Source: Adiantum capillus-veneris
Taxonomy: Eukaryota; Streptophyta; Polypodiopsida; Polypodiales; Pteridaceae
Direction: 5' to 3'
Length of the DNA: 64,000 nucleotides
Assembly: GCA_014529385.2 (NCBI GenBank)
Contig: CM043952.1
Location: 54,952,119 to 55,016,118, forward strand
In this document: piece after piece, positions 12,101 to 22,610 of the stretch
Position numbering within the stretch: the first letter of the stretch is position 1
How the letters are laid out: each line of letters opens with the position of its first letter
Made by a program: the position numbers and the translations under genes
Notes under the pieces: model-generated
The model's input: only the letters and a program-made list of their open reading frames with translations
Told to the model about the DNA's origin: nothing
Database searches by the model: none

Positions 12101-13060
12101 GGCCAAGTATTTCTAAATTTTGTTTCAACTCCTTCTTGAGTGCTTTGAATCTATGGACGTAGTATCAAGCTGTAGTGATAGGATCATCATGCACTAATGC
12201 ACGAATAAATTGTGAAGTGGTTTGAAAATCAGATTCGTTGATTTGTGGATTGAGCATAGCAAGACATTCATGCAATGCCTTCCATCTTTGCTCTGCACAC
12301 AATATAGTGACAAAACAAGTAGATTGGCCTACTTATCAAATCATGGTGAACACATTGCGCTTGAGTTTGGCTTTGTAATCTGATGATGTTCGCAATGATT
12401 CAAAGTCATGATATCCTAGTTGGGATGATAGTATTTGCTCAATGTTAGTGTTGTTTTGAACATATTTTGCATATAATTATCTACCTTGCAATTTTTCCTT
12501 GCGTAGACGCACCCATACAGAGCTAAGCACCATGTCGATGATAATATTCATCACTTTGAAGAACAAATTTTCAATATCCAAGGCGAAGCGCCTATCTTTG
12601 TTTGTAAGTTCCCACTGTGCCACTTTCAAGTATTTTTTCTTCGCAAGGTGAGCATAGGCTCTTTGTTTTCCAAAGAACAAAGCTGAGAATGATAATTCCT
12701 CACAATCGGCATCATCAAACAAGCTCAAAGGACTAAATCCTTCACAAGGTGCAACACTATGTGCATGTGCATTATGATCGATGAATTATTGTGAGGAGTA
12801 GATGCCATGGACAAGGATGTCTGAATACTCATCCCCCAACTCATCAACCTCATCTTCTTCATGCAATACTACATCTAAACTCATATGAAAACTAGAAACC
12901 CAAGCCTCGTTAATAGAGGCTTTGTGCTCTACGTACAAAGCGGTGCAAATCAAGTCTTTCAATGCTTGAATCACATAAAAGGGACGAACACCATCGCTAA
13001 GATATGCATGGGCATATTGTAATTGAGCTCTTGAATTTGCATGAAAGGAATGCAAAGCAA
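9110..13060 (-). pseudogene. Helentron Rep-helicase-endonuclease, decayed
   Basis: Replicase of a rolling-circle transposon, read on the - strand with stops and shifts. N-terminal part with CEELSF, WELTNKDRR and LFFK (12480-12740), characteristic of Helentron-type Rep proteins. HUH nickase motif QHRGS-stop-HDHGLIW (about 12034-12080). HSHRRTC and a GFPRPP stretch (11840-11930). Tyrosine motif AYCTSYMTK, two Tyr four residues apart (11507-11535). EIRAQQATYISLSLPL (about 11340-11400). PIF1-type SF1 helicase: Walker A TGGVGIGK (10623-10650), Walker B VVFDEAS (about 10380), GDLCQAIPV (about 10240), and TIHRSQGLTMETMVFD with YTALSR (9430-9520). About 70 codons later, in the same frame, SLNVISINKHIDHIK...ILCFQE (9170-9270) is the start of an endonuclease/exonuclease/phosphatase domain. 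That domain breaks off at about 9050-9110 at the chromovirus fragment. Confidence 0.88.
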
Positions 13061-13968
13061 CACAAGACGTTTCTCAATTTCATTTAATAATGTGATGCTT
13101 GCAATAATATCATTGAATAGAGAATGTGGATAAATGCAAAAAAAGTGGCTTTCTTTGAGTTTTTAAGCTTTGTTTGCAAGACAAGCATACTCTTTTGTCT
13201 TCAATGCAACAATGCTAAATGTCTTCAATCCCACCAAGGTTTTAAGAAAAGAAACTTCCAATAAAGTCAAATGGTGCAAATTCTTTTGGAACATAAGGCT
13301 TAAACATGGATAGGAAGGAGTGTCTAGTATTTCTTCCACATATTTCCGTTTCTTTGATCTCTTACATGATGGATGCACAACATTGCCTTCATGCAACATT
13401 TTCCATATAGAGTAAACTTTGGTTTGAATTTGTTTCAAAATGTAGAAGAAGAGACTTTTGATTGAAATTGTGTAGCTATATGCAATGCAGTCTCATTTGA
13501 AAAAGTCCTCACAACATCAAGCAAGCTAGCAGAAAGATCTTTAGGCTAAACGCTTCTTGTGCAAAGTTGACTGTGGGAAAACAAATAAACCACTTTGGCA
13601 GATAAAGACCAACAAGCCACAAGATGAGGAAGAAGAAGCAACACAAGGATTAGCATTGAAAGAACGTTGATGATTTTGTTCTTGAAACACATGAATAATA
13701 CATTGTATCTCCAACAAATGGCAAGTTAGAGTGATCAAATTGATTGATAGCAACACTGAATTAGTTCTTGTATTCATGCGTTGATATACTAAACATTCAA
13801 GAGTTTGGTGCTCAAAATTACAAACATTATGTTTATCATTCCACAATTTCAGCCACACATTTATGGTCTCCGTGTCTTGAGAATGAATTTTCGCAGCTAT
13901 ATGTTTGACCAATTTATCTTCTATTCTGTGGATAGAGATACTTACATCACATACAAACAACAATGCCT
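13061..13968 (-). other. Probable N-terminal or upstream part of the Helentron
   Basis: Open stretches at 13163-13438 and 13541-13963 on the - strand continue upstream of the Rep region without an obvious break. I recognise no domain in them. They may be the protein's N-terminus or a decayed extra ORF. Confidence 0.35.
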
Positions 13969-14009
13969 TTAAAACATCTTGGTTGCAAGAAGATTACAAC
14001 TATAAGCGT

Positions 14010-14310
14010 CCAAGATCCGCCACAGATCGACGAAGGGGACGACTAAACAAAGCAGCACAACCCCACAGTACAGAGTAGTACAACACCGAAGCACGACCCA
14101 GATCCGCCAAAGACCAGCAAATGATGACCACGAGACAGCACTACACCAGAATCCAACAACATACCCGACGAAAAAAACAACAGAGCACCGTAGCACGGCC
14201 CTGATCCGCCACAGATTGACGAGCAGAACGACAAAACAGAGCAAAACAGGACCGCAGAGAGGCAGGCCACGCACAACACTGAAACCCGTCCAAGATACGC
14301 CACAGATCGA
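14010..14310. repeat. Tandem repeat, ~90-100-bp unit, four starts
   Basis: The block GATCCGCCACAGATCGACGA recurs with changes at 14014, 14101, 14203 and 14294 (spacings 87, 102, 91). The low-complexity - strand ORFs here (13969-14327) are by-products of the repeat. It lies just upstream of the Helentron coding region and could be part of its 5' non-coding end. Confidence 0.8.
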
Positions 14311-14329
14311 CGAATGGAACCATGCAACC

Positions 14330-15432
14330 TAAACCCTACCCTTCAACAAAGCACAACGTTAAGCCCAGCCCGTGAGAAAACCACAACGAGCACACAATAA
14401 GCTTGGCAGAAGCTTGCCTAGCCTAGGGTTCCATTATGCCTAGCCAATGAGAGCATCCTCCACAGAGCCCAAGGAGTCTCCACTCCAAAAATCAAAAGGA
14501 AGAAGGAAGCGCTAGCTCCACTCATTATATGGGCAACCTTCTACTCACCAACCCCATTTAAGACTTCCCCATTTAAGACTTCCAGCTTGCAACAACCATT
14601 CTTGACTAGACACCTAACCCATCATCTTGAGAACCACTCAAAAGACACCCAACCCATCCTCTCAAGAACCACTCAAAAGCATATCGACCATTTCATTTTT
14701 TACTTTTATTTCTTAAAATACATATGACATTTTTCACTAGCAAAAACGGAACACATCACTATGGTCTTACCCCTTTGGGCAGACCAAAACAATTTCTAAA
14801 TTGCATCGGGAACAAATTGTTGCAGGACTGACATTGCTGTAGAAACGGAGGGAAGCTCGCTCGTCGTCTACGCAAATACAGTACTTAGCGCTCTGCACCT
14901 GCAGATATTGCAGCAAGCAGGTAACCCTTTTATTCTTGCTTGAATGAAAAGACTCTTCATGATGCTGAAGGCACAGACAGGCGGCATCTTGGATTATGCA
15001 TTGAGGAGGAGCAAGAATATGCACCTTGTGTGTGTGTGTGCGCGCGTGCATTTCAAAAGTCACATGTAACGTTCAAGAAAGTATGGGCATAGATTATGCA
15101 GGAAGAAACTCTCTGTGGGTCGGTCAGCGTTCTGTCGTGTTAGATGGTTTAGGGATCTCCTATTCCTGTTTATGCTTGACTTCTTGTTGAAGTCATGTGA
15201 CAATCCTCTTTCTCACAACATATACACATTGCAACTTGTGAGGAAAAGCCTTTTGGGTTTTGCGCAATATCCAAACAGCCCCAATGAAAGAGATATCACC
15301 CAAATCAGCATGATGTTGTTGTAGATTGTTTTTGCATCTTGTGAGACCCCCGTGCGGTGCAGACAACTTTAAAGAAAATTCTATTGGAACAATCACCATT
15401 TTGGGCTTGCTTATTGTCTTCCCCTCTCTGCC
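14330..15432. other. Spacer between Helentron and glucanase gene
   Basis: No gene recognised. Contains two small direct repeats (CCCATTTAAGACTT twice near 14563-14585; AGAACCACTCAAAAG twice near 14630-14680) and a short (GT)n run near 15025-15045. The 5' end of the glucanase transcript should lie in the last few hundred bases, but no clear TATA box was seen. Confidence 0.5.
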
Positions 15433-16980
15433 ATGTTATTGACGCAACTATGGAAGCATGTTAATGTTTTGAAGACTGTTCTGGCCATTTTGATCCTTAT
15501 TGTTTTTGCTGGTAATAACACCTTTGAGTAGGCTTAATTGTCTCTTGTGAGTGTCCATGCATGTGTGTGCACATGTGTTTTCGTGCTTTTTGGATAGGTA
15601 ATGCATGTATGCGCATGTGTGTGAGCACATGCTTTTCAATGCATGTTTTGAAGACTGTTCTGGCCATTTTGATTCTTATGTTTTCGCTGGTAATAACCCA
15701 CCTTTGAGCAGGCTTAATTGTCTCTTGTGATGTATACGCATGTGTATGAGCACGTGCTTTTTGGATAGGTAATGCATGTGTATGAGCGCGTGCTTTTTTG
15801 GATAGGTAATGCATGTATGCGCATGTGTGTGAGCACGTGCTTTTTAAAATACGTATTTCAAGTTTCTAACTAGACTTCTGCAGGTTCTAATCACAGGGCT
15901 TTCTGTAAGGTCTCATTTGGCATAAACTATGGAAAGGTAGCAAACAATCTGCCAGCTCCTGCAGAAGTAGTCTCACTCTTTCAATCGATCTCCATAACCA
16001 AGGCCAGGCTTTACGACACTGATCCTTTGGTACTAAAGACATTCCGCAATACAGACATATCCTTTCTTGTAGGTGTAGCCAATGAGGATCTTGCATCCCT
16101 TGCAAGCCCAGAGGCTGCAACAAGATGGGTCGAAACCAACATTTTACCTTACTATCCAACCACGGATATTACAGGAATTATCATTGGCAATGAGCTTTTT
16201 AGCGGCACCGATACAACACAATTAGCACTAGTTCTTCCGGCAATGCGAAATATATATTCTGTTCTTATGACTTTAAATCTCCAAAGGAAGATACGAGTCT
16301 CGACTACACATTCATTTGCAGTGCTTGGGTCATCGTACCCGCCGTCTAGCGGGGTTTTCAATCCGGCCATTGCAAACAGTTATATGAAGCCCATCTTGCA
16401 ATTTCTGGCTCTCACAAATGCGCCTTTTATGATCAATACCTATCCTTTTTTCGCCTACAAAGGCAGCCCAGGCGAGGTTTCTCTGCAGTATGTGCTCTTT
16501 GAGGATAGTACGGGGACGCATGATGCCAACACAGGGCTGGTGTATTACAACATGTTTGATGCACAGTTGGACGCTGTCTACTTTGCAATGGCTGCGCTCG
16601 GATATCCGAATGTCTCACTTGTGGTAGCAGAAACAGGGTGGCCATCAGCAGGGGATGCCAATGAGGTGGGCGCAACTTTACCAAATGCCCAAACCTATCA
16701 AAGGAACTTGTTCAAGCATTTGTCATCTGGGCAAGGAACCCCTCTGAGGCCCAATGCAAGTATGGAAGTCTATTTCTTTGCGCTTTTCAACGAAAATCTA
16801 AAGCCGGGGCCAACATCAGAGCGACATTATGGCCTATTCAAGCCAGATGGAAGTAAGGTGTATAGTTTCAATTTTTCAGAAACCCCCTCATCTGAAGCAA
16901 ATCGGTGTTTGAAGGCGACGTGGGTCATGGAAGTGGGAGTCTTGCTAATTGCATATTTGGTGTTAATGAAACTGGGTTAA
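15433..16980 (+). CDS. GH17 glucan endo-1,3-beta-glucosidase, secreted, two exons
   Basis: Join 15433-15511 and 15884-16980, 391 codons. Exon 1 starts MLLTQLWKHVNVLKTVLAIL and continues as a hydrophobic signal-peptide core ending VFA, then donor G|GTAATA. The intron ends TTCTGCAG and the phases agree (1). Exon 2 opens toward FGINYGKVANNLPAP, the usual start of a mature GH17 barrel. The proposed acid/base Glu is in IIGNELF (codon 16192) and the nucleophile Glu in VAETGWPSAG (codon 16630); FFALFNENLKPGP closes the barrel. There is no X8/CBM43 module. The last ~18 residues (VMEVGVLLIAYLVLMKLG) are hydrophobic, which suggests a GPI-anchor signal or membrane tail. Family enzymes cut callose in the wall or at plasmodesmata, or act in defence. 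No stop or shift: likely functional. Exon 1 is my reading from signal-peptide content and splice phase. Confidence 0.9.
15512..15883 (+). other. Intron 1 of the glucanase gene, with tandem repeats
   Basis: GT...AG intron of 372 bp filled with repeats. A block starting GTTTTGAAGACTGTTCTGG occurs at about 15467 and again at about 15645, so the end of exon 1 and the start of the intron were copied into the intron (unit about 178 bp). A second unit, TTTTTGGATAGGTAATGCATG followed by (C/T)GCATGTGT...GAGCACGTGC, is repeated three times between about 15590 and 15843. Confidence 0.85.
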
Positions 16981-17670
16981 TCTTGTGATGAACGCAATCT
17001 ACATGAGCATAAGGGGCATTTCCTCTGAGGTTTATTATTAATGTCAAGGGCTCAAGCGTAAATGCGTCCAATTTATACTTACTGAGCTTAAGTTCGGTTC
17101 TCACTGTCCTCTTTTTGAGGGTGTGTTCTTGTCTTGCCATTGAAAAGTCGTTGCATCCACATGGATTGTTTTGTTGCTTCTTGTTTTGCCAGTTTGACCC
17201 CATGTGTCCAACTCAAATTTTCCAAAAGCCACACAATTGCCTTCCAAAAGCCACAATAAGTTAAGACAGAGCACTTCGGGTTGGTGCACTTTGAACCTCA
17301 TGACCGTTCCGAAATGGTAAAAGGGGGAACATCGGCCAGTCAAAAATGATGTTTTGTGTGACTAGGAATGTATGCTGTTTTGTTATGTTGAGATTTTGAA
17401 GTCGTCGATCATGAAAGTTGCCACTCTTTTCCGACGAAAGTAACAAGCTTAACACTGACCAATGCAACTACTTGGTCCATGAGATAACAGTGTCATTTTT
17501 TGCATGTTATGCCAGGGCAGGTTTGGACAGAGCTTAAACTGTTTGGTGTTACTCTTTATTGGTACTGCCTTTTGAGAGAAAGGGCGTGTTGATGCAGAGG
17601 TTTTTTCAGCCCATGTTAACAGGGGATGCTTTTTCCAAACCGTGACATGTGGGTAGAAAGAAATAGTAAG

Positions 17671-17672
<2 letters not shown>
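16981..17672. other. 3' flank of the glucanase gene
   Basis: No gene seen. Expected to hold the 3' UTR and polyadenylation site; TTTATTATTAATG near 17031 is an AT-rich candidate region. Small ORFs on the - strand have no recognisable motif. Confidence 0.5.

Positions 17673-17750
<78 letters not shown>
17673..17750. repeat. Compound microsatellite (CT)17(CA)22
   Basis: CT run at 17673-17706 passes without interruption into a CA run at 17707-17750. It is long and pure and so probably polymorphic. ORFs through it are artefacts. Confidence 0.98.
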
Positions 17751-17754
<4 letters not shown>

Positions 17755-18454
17755 AGTGCCCATCAAAAGGTAGTGCCATTGTCTGCAGAGGCATACTGTT
17801 TGTTGAAGTTGCCAATCATCATTCATATTATGTGGAATGAAACACTTTAGTATGTTGTGTGCGGCCACACTATATCTAGTCCGTCAAGGTCGGCGGTGGT
17901 GGGGCATTGCATCCGAGCCATCCATCTACAGGCATTGCTAACTTGGTAATCTGACCTGTTGTACGTCAAATCTGCGATGAGTTAGCACTCGGAAAGCTAC
18001 CTGCCAACATCCAATCAGCTCAATACAAATTAGCGTGCAGAATGCAATTTCTCGACGACAAGTCAGCTCTCGTAATGTAATTAACTTGCATGCTACCAAA
18101 AGCTACATGTCTGCATCTATTGATTCTGCATCTATTGATTGACAAGTCAGCTCTTCGAATGTGCACCAGATTTTCTTTGCATGGCAGTGCTACTGTACTT
18201 TGCAAGCGCAGTGAGCCCTGACCACCATCACTGCTACAGTAGTTGCCAGTTGGCAACGTGTCACTGCTCCACTCCTGTCGAACATTCACGGCCAGTAAAG
18301 GTCATTGGCTGACCTTTCCTTGCAATCCACGCTCCCCATGGCTCCCGGCATCGGCTGGTCCCCATGAGTCGATTAACCAATGACCTTTCCCTACGCAGTC
18401 AAGGTCGAGGGGGTGGGTGGCTGCCGGTCGCAACGATCAATCTATTGTCTTTTA
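17751..18454. other. Intergenic DNA, nothing recognised
   Basis: No ORF with a known motif. Short near-repeats of AAGTCAGCTCT(C/T)(C/G)(G/A)(A/T)AATG occur near 18060 and 18145, next to a doubled TCTGCATCTATTGATT at about 18110-18140. Confidence 0.4.
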
Positions 18455-18770
18455 TTGGCCAAAATGCATTGCCTGTTGTGTCTGATGTGTGACACATCAG
18501 CATGCAGACTTCGGTCTGCAGACCAATTGTGGCCATCCATGTCACCAGCCAGAATAAGCTACCCAACCTCCAATCATTAAAGACCAGGACAGTGCATGGA
18601 AATTACGCATGTGAGCACTGATTTGCCAGAATGCATTGCCTACATCGTCAAATGTGCAACGCATCCGCATCATGCAGTCTGCAGACCAATCATGGCCGTC
18701 CATATCAACAACAGCCCCAATCTTCAATCATTGAAGACAAGGTCAACGCATGTGAAGCAAGGTTGATTGC
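18455..18770. repeat. Diverged tandem duplication, ~160-bp unit
   Basis: Copy 1 about 18455-18617, copy 2 about 18618-18770. Both contain CCA(A/G)AATGCATTGCCT, CAGTCTGCAGACCAAT or a close form, TGGCC(A/G)TCCAT and CAATCATT(A/G)AAGAC. Non-coding. Confidence 0.75.
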
Positions 18771-19602
18771 TGCAAAGCCATCTTTATGATTTGCTCACAG
18801 TCATTGAAGTGCTCAATAGAGCAAGATGCCCACTTATGTCAAGTCTACTCCATGTGGGGGTGTGATGACAATGTCTGATCACAATACTTGTCGCAAAATA
18901 AGAAGTCGTTGGTCATGTGGACTCCGTCTTGTCAGTTTGCAATCAAGAAGCATGCTTGGTCCAAAAACCAGAGCATTAAAAAGCCCAACAATGAAGTGAA
19001 ATGATAATGGAATCTTCCATATGGAGCTGTACCCATCATCATGTCCAGCTCGTAATATCCTACTTACAATTTTGCATATGATACTTCACATAGCATATTT
19101 TTGCAAGTAAACTATGAGTTTCTTCCTCTACCTACAATTTACAAACCGTCGTCAAAGGCGCCGATCCGCTAGTTATCCTCAAATATCGCTTAAGCTGGTG
19201 CACAGCTGATTGTACTAAAAGCCCAAAACTGCACTTAAAATTTGCAAGTGGTTCAAAGTCCAAATATGCTCAAGCACTTTGCTATAGGAAGCTTTAAGTG
19301 TGCCAAGGTTCTGGAGTGCCCTTGCCCTGCTCTTGCTGCCTCCGAGATCACAAGCAGGAGGCTTCAGGTGTTTCCTCGCTGAACGTGTTGCAGCTGCAGC
19401 TGGTCACGGTCCTCTCTGGGGTGAGGGGCCGGGCAGATCTGTTGCAGTTTTGCACTCCTCCCCTGCTGGGCCTTATTTTTTGAGCCATGGGAGAGGTTGC
19501 CGCTCGCACCTCCTTAAGGGAGAGGAATCGGGGGTGGGGATTCGGTGCCGAAGGAGGGGTGTATGTGCTGGTGGCAGCAGCAGGTCACCCCGTGGTAGCC
19601 TT
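18771..19602. other. Intergenic DNA, GC-rich toward the right
   Basis: A + strand ORF at 19300-19635 is Ala/Arg/Gly-rich with a Leu-rich start, runs into the inverted-repeat element that follows and has no family motif. I do not call it a gene. Confidence 0.4.
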
Positions 19603-19603
19603 G

Positions 19604-20085
19604 CCTCGTCACTATATGCCACGGCTCTGGCTTAGAGGGGATCTAGGGCCCAAATTAGGGGGCGCGAGGCGGCTTTAATCTCCGCCGTCAGATCACGCGT
19701 TGAACTAGGATGGGTGAATTGGGGGTGAACTAACGGTGAACTAGGGGCGGGTAAGCTTGAGGTGGGTGAACTGGGGGTGAACTAAGGGTGAACTAGGGGC
19801 GCCTAAACTAAAGTATGATCATGTGCCATGCCAACATGGACAGCGACACGCGCTAGCGTGGTGGTAGGGCATTCGTGTGGCAACCGAGACGTCCCAGGTT
19901 CGACCCACACCTCGCGAGGCGGGTGAACTAGGGGTGAACTAGCGGTGAACTCGGGGCGCCATTTTCCCCCCTAGTCACCCCAAGTTCACTGCGTGATCCG
20001 ACGGCCGAGATCAAAGCCGCCTCGCGCCCCCAAATTTGGGCCCTAGATCCCCCCTGGCCAGAGCCGTGTCATATAGTGACGAGGC
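19604..20085. mobile_element. Non-autonomous inverted-repeat element, ~480 bp
   Basis: Left end CCTCGTCACTATATG and right end its complement, with about 100 bp of inverted repeat on each side (about 19604-19705 and 19975-20085). The arms share GGATCTAGGGCCCAAATT and GGGCGCGAGGCGGCTTT. The flanks carry the same 8 bases TAGCCTTG (19596-19603 and 20086-20093), a likely target duplication; with 7-8 bp this would fit hAT-like insertion, but the exact ends slip by one base. The interior has several copies of GGTGAACTAGGGGCG and a pol III-like box. No transposase. Confidence 0.8.
19845..19915 (+). ncRNA. tRNA-derived, pol III promoter-like segment
   Basis: GCTAGCGTGGTGGTAGGGCA resembles an A box and D-arm, and GGTTCGACCC at 19897-19906 is a good B box, 40-50 bp downstream as in a tRNA. 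Stems do not pair well enough for a functional tRNA. It sits in the middle of the inverted-repeat element, so a SINE head may have been captured or the element may be transcribed by pol III. Confidence 0.5.
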
Positions 20086-20139
20086 TAGCCTTGGGCTTTG
20101 ATGTGACCTGCTGGGACGACCTCTTCACTAAAGGACACG

Positions 20140-20312
20140 AAAATTTAATGAAGCCAAACGGTGCGATCAACGGTGGGGGGATTGTGCACACGAATCTCAA
20201 GGAGGTTTATGGGCTCAAAGAAATGGGCGTCAGGTGTCATGCGTGGGATTTGAACTGGGGTGGAGGCCATGCAAGGTTTATCGCCTATCCAACTCCCATG
20301 CACACATGTTGT
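20140..20312 (-). mobile_element. SINE-like tRNA-derived sequence
   Basis: On the - strand: GTTGGATAGGCGATAAACC (A box-like), then CCTTGCATGGCCTCCACCCC, then AGTTCAAATCCCACGC (B box-like). The arrangement and the GCCTCCACCCC spacer resemble tRNA-derived plant SINE heads. No poly-A or T tail or target duplication could be fixed. Confidence 0.45.
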
Positions 20313-21713
20313 TCATGATGGGAAACATATACATCATAAGTAAGCACGAACATGCTCCCTCTTTGTCCAACTTTACTTTTTCGTGTCTTAGTTTACTCTG
20401 GCTCATCCTACGACTGCACGCGTCTCGATCTCTGTGTCCTAGTTCCCCTGTCGTAGATCCCACCGCTCGGGCTTAATTAAATTGCCCGTGCCCTTCAGTG
20501 CTGAGGTGCGAGGCTCCTCGAAAAAAGCCTCTATGTGGGAAGATGATGACTGCTGTGCGTGGCTCACTGCTTTTTGATCTTTGGCCTCCTTGAGCGTGCC
20601 TGGATTTTGGCAAGCTTTTCCTACTTCGGAGGGAGAGAGACAAGTGACAGCTAACTTCTCTTCCGTGGTAGCCGAGCCGAGCCTATATCTCACACGGACA
20701 TGGGAAGAGATGGGATCTACGGTGGGATGATTGAGCACCATAGATCTCCGACTTCCTGGACAATGTATACTTGGGAAAAATGTAAACTCGGATGTGGTGG
20801 GGTGGCTCCCCTGTTCGCCATTCTCTTATGGTATGTCGTTTATGTGGATTTGTCTCCCTTGAAGGGGTGGTTTGATGGGAGTCGCAGTCCTATTGTCTAC
20901 CTCAAGTTGTAACTTTTGTTTTCTTGGGTTATGCGTTGTTGTTGTGATAATGCCATGGCTTCTTGTGAGCATGGAGTTTTTTTGGATTTAATATATTAAT
21001 CACTCACAGAATGTGAGTTTGGACATTTAAAAAAAGCTTAAGTGTACAAAAATGCTCGTTGGTATGCTTAAACACAAGGTATAGAACCATCACCAACCTT
21101 CCTATAAACTTTGGTCCATGATCATAGCCTATTTATTTATTTATTCAGATGCATGACAACACTAATGGGGAGAGGAGCAAAAGTGAATACTCCTACTTCA
21201 CACATGTAGGGACACTTTGTAGAAACTTTCATAGCAAGCCTTGACATCAAAGAAAGACTAGTAGAGAAATCTTGTAGCCTTGAAATTAGAGTCACCCATG
21301 AACACGGACCTCTAAAATTGGACCTAATTGAATGGATACTCTAATGGTGCCTCCATTTATAGTATTCTTCTAGCACCTTTCCCTACTTCAAAAGTAATTT
21401 AGATCCAAAGTTAGTTTACGAAGTACATGATATTATTTGCACGAATCATAGTACATGCATCAAAGGCATATAATAATTAGCTTCGTAGATTAATTTGGAG
21501 TCTCCAATCCTAAGGGAAAAGCAAAAGGTCCCCACTAGCCTGGTCCATGCACCCCCCGCCATGGCACGATTCCTAATCACGCTTGCACTGCACCCTTGTA
21601 GCATCTCGCATGCACTGCAATCACCATTTTGCCTCCACTGCATCCTTCTTGTAGGTCTCAGAATCCCAACCCACACGTTCCCCTTGTTGTCCCCTGATGC
21701 ACCTCCACTGTCG

Positions 21714-21719
<6 letters not shown>
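20313..21719. other. Intergenic DNA, nothing recognised
   Basis: No gene, RNA or clear repeat supported. ORFs at 20439-20741 (-) and 20700-20912 (+) are short and without motif. Confidence 0.4.

Positions 21720-21757
<38 letters not shown>
21720..21757. repeat. (GA)n microsatellite
   Basis: About 19 pure GA dinucleotides. Arg/Glu or Ser/Leu runs in ORFs crossing it are artefacts. Confidence 0.97.
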
Positions 21758-21760
<3 letters not shown>

Positions 21761-21835
21761 ATTTATTTTGCACTTGCACCCTTGCATCTCTATGTCACCC
21801 ATGCACGTCTACACCGGGGCCCTCGCGTATACCAT

Positions 21836-21900
21836 TGGGACATGGGGTCTCCTCTGCACACAGGTATATTGCGACATGGGGCCTCCTCTGCACACAAATG
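21836..21900. repeat. Two-copy tandem repeat, ~34-bp unit
   Basis: GACATGGGG(T/C)CTCCTCTGCACACA occurs at about 21838 and 21872 in tandem. Confidence 0.85.
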
Positions 21901-22263
21901 AGAGCGGTAAAGAGGAGAATCGTGTTGCTCTAGCCGAGGCCTGCCCTGCACATAGACCAAGGGGAGAGAGAGCCACATTGCGTGCACTTGCATCCGCAAC
22001 CTCAAAAAAATCTACTAACCTCCCCCTTTCTCCACTACGTGCCTCGTCTAGCTTCCCTCTTCCACTCACTTTTGCTCTTAAACTTCATCACAAAAGGGGA
22101 TCTTTTAAGATACCCATTAATGGACCCCGAAACCAAAATTTGGCACACTTATTGGGTTGATTTTGTGGAATTGAAGTATTAAGTTGTCTTTTAAACATTT
22201 CATACAATAATCACTATATTTGTCCATTATCTTTTTCGCCACTCGAGAGAAGGCCACTTTTGG

Positions 22264-22470
22264 TATAATCAGCTCGATGTTCTTCTGATATTTCCAAATC
22301 TACCTCTAAGCAACTGTTCTTAGCCTCCATCTCTGTTTCTTCTGTGCTGTAATGGAATTGATATAATCAGCTCGATGCTCTTTTGATATTTCCAAAGCTA
22401 CCTCTAAGCAATTTTTCTTAGCCTCCATCTCTGTTTCTTTTGTGCTGTTGATGTAATGGAATTGATATTT
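22264..22470. repeat. Tandem duplication, 98-bp unit
   Basis: TATAATCAGCTCGATG starts at 22264 and 22362. Each copy continues through ACCTCTAAGCAA and CTCCATCTCTGTTTCTT to GTAATGGAATTGATAT. The copies are about 90% alike by eye. Confidence 0.9.
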
Positions 22471-22610
22471 TATTGTTTAGTGCAGCTGATAGGTGGAAAA
22501 GGCTACTGGTTATGCGAAAGGATAATATATTTTATCATTTAAGTGCTCTTTATAAGCCATGGCCAATTATTGCCCGGCCGGTCAATATGTATTCATTTGA
22601 GCATTCACTA

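Noticed and set aside
13969-14327. Cys/Val/Leu-rich membrane-like ORFs on the - strand
   Set aside because: They are frames through the ~90-100-bp tandem repeat, open in several frames at once, with no family motif.
15497-15814. His/Thr/Ala-rich - strand ORF in the glucanase intron
   Set aside because: Arises from the intron minisatellite.
17449-17868. ORF with VCVCVCV and RERERER runs
   Set aside because: Produced by the CT/CA microsatellite.
19300-19678. ORFs with a Leu-rich, signal-like start
   Set aside because: Open in two frames in GC-rich DNA and run into the inverted-repeat element; no recognisable product.
19845-19915. Functional tRNA gene
   Set aside because: Only box-like sequences are present; the acceptor, anticodon and T stems do not pair properly.
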